A stretch of DNA of 6,826 nt from JBDKTK01 sp039680225 (GCA_039680225.1 JBDKTK010000193.1:1-6826); one strand, 5' to 3'; counted from the stretch's first letter, positions 1-6,424 are shown. The notes: generated from the letters alone by a model not told the origin. Translations and numbers: made by a program.

Positions 1-2
1 CC

Positions 3-1172
3 CTGACGCTGGCAGCCGGCGCCGGTCATAATGAAATTGTGAAGGCGTTGCTTGATAAGGGCGCATCCGTCAACGAAACAAACGGCAACGGGCTTACGCC
101 TTTGATCTTTGCCGCCGGCAGCGGACAACGGGAAGCAGTGAAAATACTGCTGGCCAGGGGCGCTGATGTAAATGCAAAAAACCTGGACGGCGTGACCGCC
201 CTGAGCAATGCCGCCCATAACGGGTGCAATGATATCGTTAAAGTCCTCGCGGATTCGGGAGCCGATATCGACGCGGCCCTTATTGCCCTGGAATCCGGGG
301 CAATTTCTTCCAAAGACCCGTCCACGGCGCTAAAATATAAACAGGGCATCAAGACCGTCGAAAAATATGCAAAAAAGCAGGAACCCGGACCGCCCCAGGC
401 CTCAGTCCCCGCAGCGCAGGCAAACAATACGGCTTTCATATCGGACGTGGACAAGCCGAAGTACCATTTACCCGAAAATGAAAATAAATTTGCCATCGTG
501 ATCGGGATTGAAAAGTACTCGGAAATTCCCGAAGCGAGTTATGCCGAGCGCGACGCCCTGGCCGTGAGGGACCACCTGGCGGCAATGGGTTTCCCGATGC
601 GGAACATAATCCTGCTCACGGGGCAAAAGGCCACCCGGACCGGAATGGCAAAAAACCTGGAAGCCTGGCTGCCCAATAACATAAAGAGGGACTCCACCGT
701 TTTCTTCTATTTCTCAGGGCACGGCGCCCCGGACCCCGTATCAGGCGAGGCATATCTGGTGCCGTTTGACGGCGACCCGAATTACATTGCCGAGACCGGA
801 TATTCCCTCTCCCGGCTCTATCAAAGCCTGGGACAGCTCAAAGCGGCCAGAGTGACTGTCGTCCTCGATTCCTGTTTCTCGGGCGCAGGCGGCAGGAGCG
901 TCCTGGCCAGGGGCGCAAGGCCGCTAGTCATGTCCGCTCAACCCAAGCCCCTGGCCCCCAATCTGCTCGTCCTCTCCGCTGCCCAGGGTTCGCAGATAAG
1001 CACGTCCTCGATAAGCAGGGGCCACGGCCTGCTGACGTATTATTATCTGAAGGCACTGAACGAGGGGAACATGAATATCGATGATATTTATAAATACCTT
1101 AAGCCCAAAGTGGAAGACGAGGCGCGATCTCTCAATGTCAGCCAGAGCCCGTCGCTGCAGAAGGGGTTTTGA
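3..1172 (+). CDS. Ankyrin-repeat caspase-like peptidase (C14 family), 5' end outside window
   Basis: The frame is open to the left edge: the codons before the GTG at 39 read LTLAAGAGHNEI, a typical ankyrin helix, so that GTG is internal and the true start is off-window. At least 389 residues are visible. Numbering from the GTG codon, ankyrin repeats run through residues 1-15 (partial), about 16-48 (GLTPLIFAAGSGQ...GADVNAKN) and 49-81 (GVTALSNAAHNG...GADIDAA). A Pro/Ala-rich linker follows (about 112-145), then a C14 caspase fold (149-377) beginning KFAIVIGIEKY. The catalytic dyad is visible: His228 in YFSGHG (codon 720-722) and Cys279 in LDSCFSGAG (codon 873-875). Such bacterial proteases (orthocaspases) usually cut after Arg/Lys and are held as zymogens or effectors; ankyrin repeats bind protein partners. 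That they gate the protease here is inference. No terminator is obvious after the stop. A degenerate relative lies at 3200-3302. Confidence 0.9.
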   Translation: MTLAAGAGHNEIVKALLDKGASVNETNGNGLTPLIFAAGSGQREAVKILLARGADVNAKNLDGVTALSNAAHNGCNDIVKVLADSGADIDAALIALESGAISSKDPSTALKYKQGIKTVEKYAKKQEPGPPQASVPAAQANNTAFISDVDKPKYHLPENENKFAIVIGIEKYSEIPEASYAERDALAVRDHLAAMGFPMRNIILLTGQKATRTGMAKNLEAWLPNNIKRDSTVFFYFSGHGAPDPVSGEAYLVPFDGDPNYIAETGYSLSRLYQSLGQLKAARVTVVLDSCFSGAGGRSVLARGARPLVMSAQPKPLAPNLLVLSAAQGSQISTSSISRGHGLLTYYYLKALNEGNMNIDDIYKYLKPKVEDEARSLNVSQSPSLQKGF

Positions 1173-1260
1173 GTCCGGGCCACACTCCTGGAATTCTGTA
1201 CTGGATTCGTGTAAACGAAGCTGACCCCATAACGAAATAACCTTGGATCGCTTTTCAATC

Positions 1261-1290
1261 TTGACACCTTGATCTTTTGATCTCTATATT
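1261..1290 (+). promoter_or_regulatory. Sigma70-type promoter for the lipoprotein gene
   Basis: A perfect -35 box TTGACA (1261-1266) is followed after 18 bases by TATATT (1285-1290, 5 of 6 to TATAAT). Transcription would start near 1297 and leave a leader of about 50 bases before the ATG at 1348. It sits in the only sizeable gap between the caspase gene and the lipoprotein, so the lipoprotein (and perhaps rsgA) can be transcribed independently of the caspase gene. Confidence 0.65.
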
Positions 1291-1312
1291 CACTCTGAAT
1301 TTCTGAACGAGT

Positions 1313-1338
1313 TTCGCTTGCGCGAATATAATAAGGAG
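1313..1338 (+). promoter_or_regulatory. Leader hairpin followed by a strong ribosome binding site
   Basis: A short perfect inverted repeat, TTCGC (1313-1317) and GCGAA (1322-1326) around a four-base loop, lies just upstream of AAGGAG (1333-1338). The AAGGAG is nine bases before the ATG at 1348. The Shine-Dalgarno match fixes the start there and not at the TTG at 1318, which falls inside the hairpin. Whether the hairpin does anything is unknown. Confidence 0.45.
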
Positions 1339-1347
1339 ATACTTAAT

Positions 1348-1974
1348 ATGAAAAAAAGCATTAAGTCGATCGGCCTTGCCGCCTTCTTCATCACCGCAGT
1401 TTTTCTGACCGGTTGTGCCTCCGGCACGAAAGTTACCGTGACCCAGGAGAAATATTCACCGTCATTCCGTGCCGGCGACTTCAGCCGGTACAAAGGCAAA
1501 AAACTGGTCCTGTCGAGTTTCTATAACCAGGCCCAGAATACAAAAACCTACAATTACTTCAGCCCGGACAATAAATTGAATTATCAAAGCAATGTCAGTC
1601 TGGACAATTTTTATCTGAACGGTTTCACGAAGGCGTTCAAACAAATCGGGGTTAAACTTGTGGATTACACATATGACAATGACCCTCGTTACCATCATCG
1701 ATATGGCTGGTGGGGTCCCGGTCCCGGCGGCTATAAGGCGCCCAAGGGCGTTCCCGAGTTTCAATTTATTATACTGTCGATGACCGATCAGGAGTTCAAA
1801 TTCAAGGTCCTTGTTTTCAAAAACGGCGAAACGAAGCTGGACAAGGAATACACTGTCACTATGGCCGCTGCGACAACCGAAAATGCGGCCGAACTTGAAA
1901 CACGCGGTTACAAACTGATGGATTTGGCCTTTACGACCATTATGAAGGATCGTGAATTCCAGAAAGTATTTTAA
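1348..1974 (+). CDS. Putative outer-membrane lipoprotein, unknown function
   Basis: The protein has 208 residues from the ATG preceded by AAGGAG. It opens with a textbook lipoprotein signal: Lys2/Lys3/Lys6, hydrophobic residues 8-20, lipobox L20-T21-G22-C23. The residues after Cys23 are Ala-Ser, with no Asp at +2, so by the E. coli rule it would be sorted to the outer membrane. The rest is an alternating beta/alpha pattern (KLVLSSFYN at 52-60, GVKLVDYTYD at 101-110, FQFIILSM at 138-145, FKVLVFKNGE at 152-161) with no transmembrane segment. Residues 115-128 form an exposed-looking His/Arg/Trp/Gly/Pro patch (YHHRYGWWGPGPGG). I do not recognise the family; the layout resembles small periplasm-facing lipoproteins with a single alpha/beta domain. 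Its own promoter lies at 1261-1290, and rsgA follows after 58 bases, possibly in the same transcript. Lipid modification would depend on an Lnt such as the one encoded at 6553. Confidence 0.85.
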   Translation: MKKSIKSIGLAAFFITAVFLTGCASGTKVTVTQEKYSPSFRAGDFSRYKGKKLVLSSFYNQAQNTKTYNYFSPDNKLNYQSNVSLDNFYLNGFTKAFKQIGVKLVDYTYDNDPRYHHRYGWWGPGPGGYKAPKGVPEFQFIILSMTDQEFKFKVLVFKNGETKLDKEYTVTMAAATTENAAELETRGYKLMDLAFTTIMKDREFQKVF

Positions 1975-2032
1975 AGGCAATCAGGCATGACGCAAAACTG
2001 CCTCATGATTATTGTTCGATGGTTACGGCTAT

Positions 2033-3088
2033 ATGAATTTGACAGATTTCGGTTTTGACCAATGGTTTGAAGCTCATGCGACCGAGTTCAGCCAGGAGGG
2101 TTGCAGCTTTGCTCGAATATCCGCGGTCGACCGCGGCTCATATCTCATAAGGAACGATTCGGGAGAAGTCCCGGCCGAGCTGGCGGGCAGGCTTTCCTAT
2201 CAGATTGACAGTTCCGTCGACTTGCCGTGCGTCGGGGATTGGGTGACGGCGCAGTATTACAACGATGACAGGGAAGCCATCATTTACCGGGTGTTTCCCC
2301 GCAAAACGTTCCTGCGGCGCAAGACCGCCGGCGACAACGTCGACATCCAGATGATTGCAGCCAATATAGATACCGCTTTCATCGTCCAGTCATGCCATTT
2401 TGATTTTAATCCCCGCCGCCTGGACCGGTACCTGGTAATGGCGGCGGACGGGCATGTTGAACCGGTTGTCATCCTCACGAAGACAGATTTGATTACGCGG
2501 GAGGAATTGGATCAGAAGCTTGCGACCATCAGCTCTGCCGTCAAAACCAGGGTGCTCGCTCTCAGCAATGTCACCGGGACCGGGTTCGACGAATTTCAGC
2601 AGATGCTCTCCCCGCGAAGGACGTACTGTCTGCTCGGTTCATCCGGTGTCGGGAAGACGACGCTCATCAACCGTCTTATCGGCCGGGAAGACTTTGCGAC
2701 AAAGGCCGTCAGCAGCACGGGAGAAGGCACCCATACGACGTCGCGCCGGCAGCTTGTTGTCCTTGCCCAGGGTGCAATGTTGATTGACACGCCCGGCATG
2801 CGGGAGTTGGGCATTGTCGGCGCCGGCGACGGGGTCAACACAGGCTTTGAAGAAATTGCCGCCCTTTCCGCAAATTGCCGTTATGCGAATTGCAGCCACG
2901 AACGCGAACCCGGCTGCGCCGTTCGAACCGCGGTCGAAAACGGCGAATTGTCCGAAGATCGCTATTCCAGCTATATCAAGCTCAAGAAAGAGTCGGAGTA
3001 CCATGAGATGTCATATCTGGACAAACGAAAAAAAGACAAGGCCTTCGGCCGATTCATCAAATCGGTGAAAAAAAATATGAAGGACTGA
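2033..3088 (+). CDS. rsgA: Ribosome small subunit-dependent GTPase A (RsgA/YjeQ)
   Basis: This 351-residue GTPase acts in late 30S subunit maturation and binds near the decoding site; length matches the family. The G motifs are circularly permuted as expected: an OB-fold N-terminal part (about 25-95), G4 as TKTD (149-152, Thr replacing the more usual Asn), G5 around LSN (177-179), the P-loop GSSGVGKTT (202-210), the G2 threonines in GTHTT (232-236) and G3 as DTPG (252-255). The C-terminal zinc site is complete: Cys282, Cys287, His289, Cys295, the C-x4-C-x-H-x5-C spacing of E. coli RsgA. A basic tail (KRKKDK, FIKSVKKNMK) may touch rRNA. I chose the ATG at 2033 because MNLTDFGF begins many homologues; the frame also has a TTG at 2012. 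The Shine-Dalgarno match is weak (GATGG), which suggests low expression or coupling to the upstream lipoprotein transcript. Confidence 0.96.
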   Translation: MNLTDFGFDQWFEAHATEFSQEGCSFARISAVDRGSYLIRNDSGEVPAELAGRLSYQIDSSVDLPCVGDWVTAQYYNDDREAIIYRVFPRKTFLRRKTAGDNVDIQMIAANIDTAFIVQSCHFDFNPRRLDRYLVMAADGHVEPVVILTKTDLITREELDQKLATISSAVKTRVLALSNVTGTGFDEFQQMLSPRRTYCLLGSSGVGKTTLINRLIGREDFATKAVSSTGEGTHTTSRRQLVVLAQGAMLIDTPGMRELGIVGAGDGVNTGFEEIAALSANCRYANCSHEREPGCAVRTAVENGELSEDRYSSYIKLKKESEYHEMSYLDKRKKDKAFGRFIKSVKKNMKD

Positions 3089-3199
3089 AATCAGAACACC
3101 TGACAAATGCATACATCCCATGTTTTCTTTAATCGCTTAGATAACTGTCCAGATATCGCCACAGGTGATCTCTCGGCCGGGGCGTCGCGCCCGGCATAG

Positions 3200-3302
3200 C
3201 TCGGGCGCAGGCGGCAGGACTATAGTGCGCATAATGTTCTGCCCAGACGAGGCGCGCTCCCTCAACATCAGCCAGAGCCCGGCGCTGCAGAAGGGGTTTT
3301 AG
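3200..3302 (+). pseudogene. Fossil of a second caspase-like (C14) gene
   Basis: Bases 3200-3219 are identical over 20 bases to 878-897, the SGAGGR codons just after the catalytic Cys of the upstream caspase gene. Bases 3246-3302 then match 1116-1172, the last 18 codons and stop, at 50 of 57 positions. The remnant reads DEARSLNISQSPALQKGF and a stop (TAG instead of TGA), 16 of 18 residues the same. Both blocks are in one frame. The 218 bases between the blocks in the intact gene are replaced by 26 unrelated bases, a net loss of 192 bases. The catalytic Cys codon is gone (the two codons before the match read CAT AGC instead of TGT TTC) and no His motif is present, so no active enzyme is possible. 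Three of the five coding differences in the second block are silent, which suggests the copy once lived as a functional relative before it decayed. Confidence 0.8.
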
Positions 3303-3378
3303 TTCGGGTTGATTTCCGGCGCTGTCGCCCGCGCTGTGCGCTACTTCAATTTGCTGCTGAGATACTCCTTCGGGATGC

Positions 3379-3407
3379 TTTTCAGGAAACTGCTGGCGTG
3401 ATATTAT
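3379..3407 (+). promoter_or_regulatory. Candidate promoter for prc
   Basis: TTTTCA (3379-3384, 4 of 6 to TTGACA), a 17-base spacer and TATTAT (3402-3407, 5 of 6) would start transcription near 3414 and give a leader of about 155 bases. This is the best sigma70-like pair I found between rsgA and prc, but the -35 is only fair. Confidence 0.35.
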
Positions 3408-3568
3408 TCCTTTCTGGACGGGTATAAGGACCTGGACGATTCTGCTGTTGAGGCAGTCCGGAAACGGCTCTTGCAACCCGGACAGCGGGCAGGGGTTGCG
3501 ATATCGATGCGGCTTGATGGGCCGATCAGGTTTGCGCTCAAATAATGGAAAGAACAGAGGAAATCAGC

Positions 3569-5704
3569 ATGTGTAATAGAGAGGTCGAAAACATCTACCG
3601 GAACACCCCCGGGGATAATCAGAGCAGCCGCAGACGGGTCTTCGGCAGCAAAGGCGGGTTTGACTGCCGGAATCTGCTTCTGATCCTGCTTCTGATCCTG
3701 CTTTTGCCCGTTTCCTCAATTGCTGAAACTCTTACCTGCAGCCGGCTTCCATTAGTGATGAAAGGGTTCCTGGCCAACCACTACGCGATAAAGAATATAA
3801 CCGGGGAGATTAAAAACCACACGGTTGATCAGATGGTCAAGAATCTTGACCCCTCCAAAACGTTGCTGTACGAATCTGATGTGGAAAGACTAAAACCGGT
3901 TCTGGAAGGTGTGTTTGCCGGCATGCAAGAGGGTGACTGCGCATCACTTCAGCAGGTTTACGACGTGCTCGTTATGCGGGCGCGGGAGAACGAGGCCATT
4001 ATTAAAAAGATTCTGGGGCCGGACTACAAACTCGACGAGACGGTCGAACTGAACATCAACGTGAACGAACGCACCTATGTGAAAACGCCGGCAGAAAAGC
4101 GTGCACTTTTGAGGAAGGTAGTGCAGTTTCAGATTGAGAACACTTTGCTGACAGGCGCCGATTTGGCTGAGGCCAAAAAACAGCAGATTCATCACTATGA
4201 ACTGCAGACCAGGCGAGTGGTCGAGCGCAATCCGGAAAAGCTCATTGCGGACGTCGCCGAGGCGTTTGCGCTGGCCCTGGATCCGCATACTAACTACCTG
4301 CCCCCCGAAAAGTTCGAGGAACTCCGTATTCAGATGCAGCTTTCCCTGGAGGGGATCGGGGCCGTCCTGAGAAGCGATAACGGCTTTACCGTTATTGAAG
4401 AGCTGATTCCCGGGGGAAGCGCCGAGCGCACGGGACTTCTGAAGCCGAAGGACAAGATCATAGCCGTGGCCCAGGAAGGGCAAAAGCCCGTTAACGTCAT
4501 CGACATGGACCTGCACGACATCGTTAAAATGATCCGCGGAAAAAAGGGCACGCAGGTGACTCTGACAATCCTGCGGCAGACGGAACACACGGAGCGCTTC
4601 AATGCCACTGTTACGCGCGACAAGATCGACATCAAGGAGCAGGAGGCCAAGATCTCGTACGAGACACGGACAGCGGGCGGCAAACTGCACCGATTCGGCG
4701 TGATCGAGCTTCCTTCCTTCTACGGTGATGAGAAGTCAGATAAGTCCTGTTATGAAGACGTGAAAAGACTGCTCTCGGAGGCCAAGCGGCAGAATGTCGA
4801 TGGGATCCTGCTGGACCTGTCGCGCAACGCGGGGGGATTGCTGGCGGAGGCAGTGCGCCTTTCCGGCCTTTTTCTTGGAAATGGCGGAATTGTCGCAACA
4901 AAGGATGGTCGAGGGCAGGTTACTATTATCGCCAATGGTTCGGTCCTGTCGAATACTGAAGGCGACAAGCACAAAGTGATTACGTTCCCTGCGGAAGATC
5001 CTCAAGCGCTCTACACAGGTCCCCTTGTAGTGCTGACGAGCCGGCTGAGCGCATCGGCCAGCGAGATCGTAGCAGGAGCCCTCAAAGACTACCATCGCGC
5101 TGTGATTGTCGGGTCGGATCATACCTTTGGTAAAGGGTCCGTGCAGGTATTGACGCCCCTGCCCCTGGATCTGGGCGGCATGACAGTTACTTCGGGACTG
5201 TACTTCCTGCCGGGCGGCAAATCTACACAGAAGATCGGTGTAGAAGCGAATGTGAGTCTGCCTATCTTGTTCTCTCTCGAAGACATTGGTGAAAGTGCTT
5301 TGGATTACCCGCTTTCGGCCCAGGCTATCTCGCCATTCATCGGCGTGCCGGGGAAAGTTGCGCCGCTCTGGAAACCTTTGGAGCAGCCCCTTCTCGAAAA
5401 GCTGGCGGAATCGTCCAGGGCCAGGGTCGCCAAGGACGCGAAGTTCGCTGAAATCATCAAGAACAACAAAGAGGCATCAGCCAGGAAGGGCATCATTCGG
5501 CTCGCCGATTTACGCAAGGAGATGGAGAAGGAAGGCGGCAGTAAAAAGGAAGTGACTATTAGCGCGCTTAAGCAGAAAGCCCGGGACCAGAATGCTCCCT
5601 TCGTGAACGAGAGCGTCAACATTCTACTCGATATAGTGAAGTTGGGGGCAGCCCAGCCTGCGTCAACGGCACTGAATGTCAAGACGGGCATACCTGAAAG
5701 ATGA
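3569..5704 (+). CDS. prc: Tail-specific carboxy-terminal processing protease (S41A, Prc/Tsp type)
   Basis: Periplasmic serine protease that degrades or trims proteins from the C-terminus, in E. coli including envelope substrates such as penicillin-binding protein 3. From the ATG at 3569 it has 711 residues, near the ~680 of E. coli Prc. I prefer this ATG because AGAGGA (3556-3561) lies seven bases upstream; an in-frame ATG at 3545 would add eight residues but has a poor site. Order of parts: a long basic n-region with Arg21-23, a Leu/Ile-rich core (36-46), probable signal peptidase site after Ala52; N-terminal Tsp domain (~55-245) containing ALDPHTNYL, just before the PDZ domain; PDZ (~254-336, ending near VTLTIL); S41 catalytic core (~375-545) with Ser496 in SASASE, Asp507 and Lys522 in TFGKG forming the Ser/Lys site; a Lys/Glu-rich C-terminal domain as in Prc. 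It is convergent with the membrane gene ending at 5770, and I see no clear terminator between them. Confidence 0.94.
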   Translation: MCNREVENIYRNTPGDNQSSRRRVFGSKGGFDCRNLLLILLLILLLPVSSIAETLTCSRLPLVMKGFLANHYAIKNITGEIKNHTVDQMVKNLDPSKTLLYESDVERLKPVLEGVFAGMQEGDCASLQQVYDVLVMRARENEAIIKKILGPDYKLDETVELNINVNERTYVKTPAEKRALLRKVVQFQIENTLLTGADLAEAKKQQIHHYELQTRRVVERNPEKLIADVAEAFALALDPHTNYLPPEKFEELRIQMQLSLEGIGAVLRSDNGFTVIEELIPGGSAERTGLLKPKDKIIAVAQEGQKPVNVIDMDLHDIVKMIRGKKGTQVTLTILRQTEHTERFNATVTRDKIDIKEQEAKISYETRTAGGKLHRFGVIELPSFYGDEKSDKSCYEDVKRLLSEAKRQNVDGILLDLSRNAGGLLAEAVRLSGLFLGNGGIVATKDGRGQVTIIANGSVLSNTEGDKHKVITFPAEDPQALYTGPLVVLTSRLSASASEIVAGALKDYHRAVIVGSDHTFGKGSVQVLTPLPLDLGGMTVTSGLYFLPGGKSTQKIGVEANVSLPILFSLEDIGESALDYPLSAQAISPFIGVPGKVAPLWKPLEQPLLEKLAESSRARVAKDAKFAEIIKNNKEASARKGIIRLADLRKEMEKEGGSKKEVTISALKQKARDQNAPFVNESVNILLDIVKLGAAQPASTALNVKTGIPER
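3674..3703 (+). repeat. In-frame 12-base tandem repeat inside the prc signal peptide
   Basis: The unit CTGCTTCTGATC occurs twice exactly (3674-3685, 3686-3697) and a half copy CTGCTT follows. It encodes LLLI-LLLI-LL, the hydrophobic core of the export signal. One unit gained or lost keeps the frame and changes the core by four residues. Confidence 0.85.
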
Positions 5705-5769
5705 ATGCGTTCGGGAGTGCAGATAAATTTGCGTAAACGGTCGCGAATATCTTTCAGACTATACTCAAC

Positions 5770-6138
5770 TTAAAGATGTTCTTCTTCCTGATCATGCATT
5801 TTCTTGCCGATTCTATAGGCGTCTATGACGGCAAATATCCAGACAATAACAAGAATGTATAGAACAGCATCATTATAAGGATTCGAAGTTGATGCTTGTC
5901 CGGCGATTTTTGAAATTTCGCTCATACCAGCCGTACCATCCTGAATCGTGCCCGCCGCGCCTTCAAGGTAATGGAGGGCAGTGACGGTCGCCGACCAGAT
6001 AATGAAGGCTAAGCAGCTCATAACGATGAGCGTGATTAAAAAGCCTCTCCAATATTTTTTTAAATAAAAGTGGCCGGCACCAGGAAGAATGAACATGGAT
6101 AACAGAGCTGCTCTAGATGATTTTTTCATATTCTGCAT
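5770..6138 (-). CDS. Small two-helix membrane protein, unknown function
   Basis: This 122-residue protein has a basic N-terminus, then a motif LPGAGHFYLKKYWRG (18-32) running into transmembrane helix 1 (~33-55). A hydrophilic loop (about 57-90, Gly/Ser/Asp-rich) follows, then helix 2 (~91-107) ending in DAYRIGKK, and an acidic tail (DQEEEHL). The 'S-x-LPG-x-G-x-x-Y-x-x-x-x-x-x-G' start and 'D-A-Y-x-x' end are typical of small TM2-like or DUF5683-like envelope proteins whose role is not known; assignment to one family is inference. The start could be Met1 (6138) or Met4 (6129); neither has a good ribosome site. Its first 26 bases overlap the tail of the truncated crotonase frame on the same strand, so it may depend on translation from that frame. 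It is convergent with prc, 65 bases away. Confidence 0.75.
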   Translation of the reverse strand: MQNMKKSSRAALLSMFILPGAGHFYLKKYWRGFLITLIVMSCLAFIIWSATVTALHYLEGAAGTIQDGTAGMSEISKIAGQASTSNPYNDAVLYILVIVWIFAVIDAYRIGKKMHDQEEEHL

Positions 6139-6283
6139 GTGTTACCAGACTTGGAAATCCTGGTGACACCCTGAGTTCCCTGAGCATCACGGGCGTAAGC
6201 GCATTCATCGCCTCGGGGCGATTTAAGGTAATCCAGTAAATCCCGTCCGATTTCTCAATGACTATTTGCGAGATCGGCATCAT
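6113..6283 (-). pseudogene. Truncated enoyl-CoA hydratase/isomerase (crotonase) gene, 5' remnant
   Basis: The frame opens with an intact signal for translation: AAGGAG lies three bases before ATGATG (first ATG at 6283). The first 38 codons (6283-6170) read like a crotonase N-terminus, with IVIEKSDGIYWITLNRPEA and MNAL, the first beta strands and the conserved N-R-P-x-x-x-N-A-L motif. After MLRELR the resemblance stops; 18 unrelated residues (VSPGFPSLVTHAEYEKII) follow to a stop at 6113-6115. The family is about 260 residues; the oxyanion-hole glycines and catalytic acids all lie beyond the break, so the 56-residue product cannot be an enzyme. No continuation appears in the other two frames, so this is a deletion or replacement and not a simple frameshift. 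The family acts in fatty-acid, aromatic or amino-acid CoA-ester degradation. Confidence 0.82.
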
Positions 6284-6360
6284 CAGCTCCTTCCGTATGT
6301 GCATGTCCCATAATAAAATTTTCGAGTTTCTTATCCGAGGCCGCAAAAAAAGATGAACAC

Positions 6361-6389
6361 GGCATATTGGGAAGCAGGCGGCGTGTCAA
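6361..6389 (-). promoter_or_regulatory. Candidate promoter for the crotonase remnant and membrane protein gene
   Basis: On the minus strand a perfect TTGACA (6389-6384) is followed after 17 bases by TATGCC (6366-6361). The -10 keeps only the first three consensus bases, so the promoter is weak or needs help. It points at the crotonase start 77 bases downstream. Confidence 0.3.
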
Positions 6390-6424
6390 GCTGTTTTTGA
6401 TATTTGGCATGCGCCGGACCGGAC

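Larger units (their letters stand above)
3089..3568. other. Gene-poor stretch between rsgA and prc with coding remnants
   Basis: No intact gene is supported here. The first ~110 bases are AT-richer and featureless, with no clear rsgA terminator. Bases 3200-3302 carry the caspase-gene fossil described separately. From 3303 the same frame reads on without resemblance to anything I know, is broken by a TGA at 3399-3401, and then stays open (YYSFLDGYKDLDDSAVEAV...) to a TAA at 3543-3545 that overlaps the ATG at 3545. The last 190 bases are the probable leader region of prc. Confidence 0.5.

Noticed and set aside
39..41. GTG at 39 as the start of the caspase gene
   Set aside because: The ankyrin repeat clearly continues upstream in frame to the window edge, so this GTG is an internal Val codon.
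1975..2032. Hairpin AGGCA...TGCCT (1983-1987 / 1999-2003) as a terminator after the lipoprotein gene
   Set aside because: The stem has only five pairs and is not followed by a T-run, so read-through into rsgA is as likely.
2478..2489. TKTD instead of NKxD in the RsgA G4 motif as an anomaly
   Set aside because: Thr at this place is common in many RsgA branches; all other motifs and the zinc site are intact.
3129..3476. A 115-codon minus-strand open frame across the rsgA-prc gap
   Set aside because: It runs antisense through the caspase fossil, has no recognisable domain, and its openness follows from the GC-rich sequence on the other strand.
5705..5769. ATCTTT...AAAGAT (5749-5754 / 5772-5777) as a shared terminator between prc and the membrane gene
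   Set aside because: The six-base AT-rich stem with a 17-base loop is too weak and the second arm lies inside the membrane gene's last codons.
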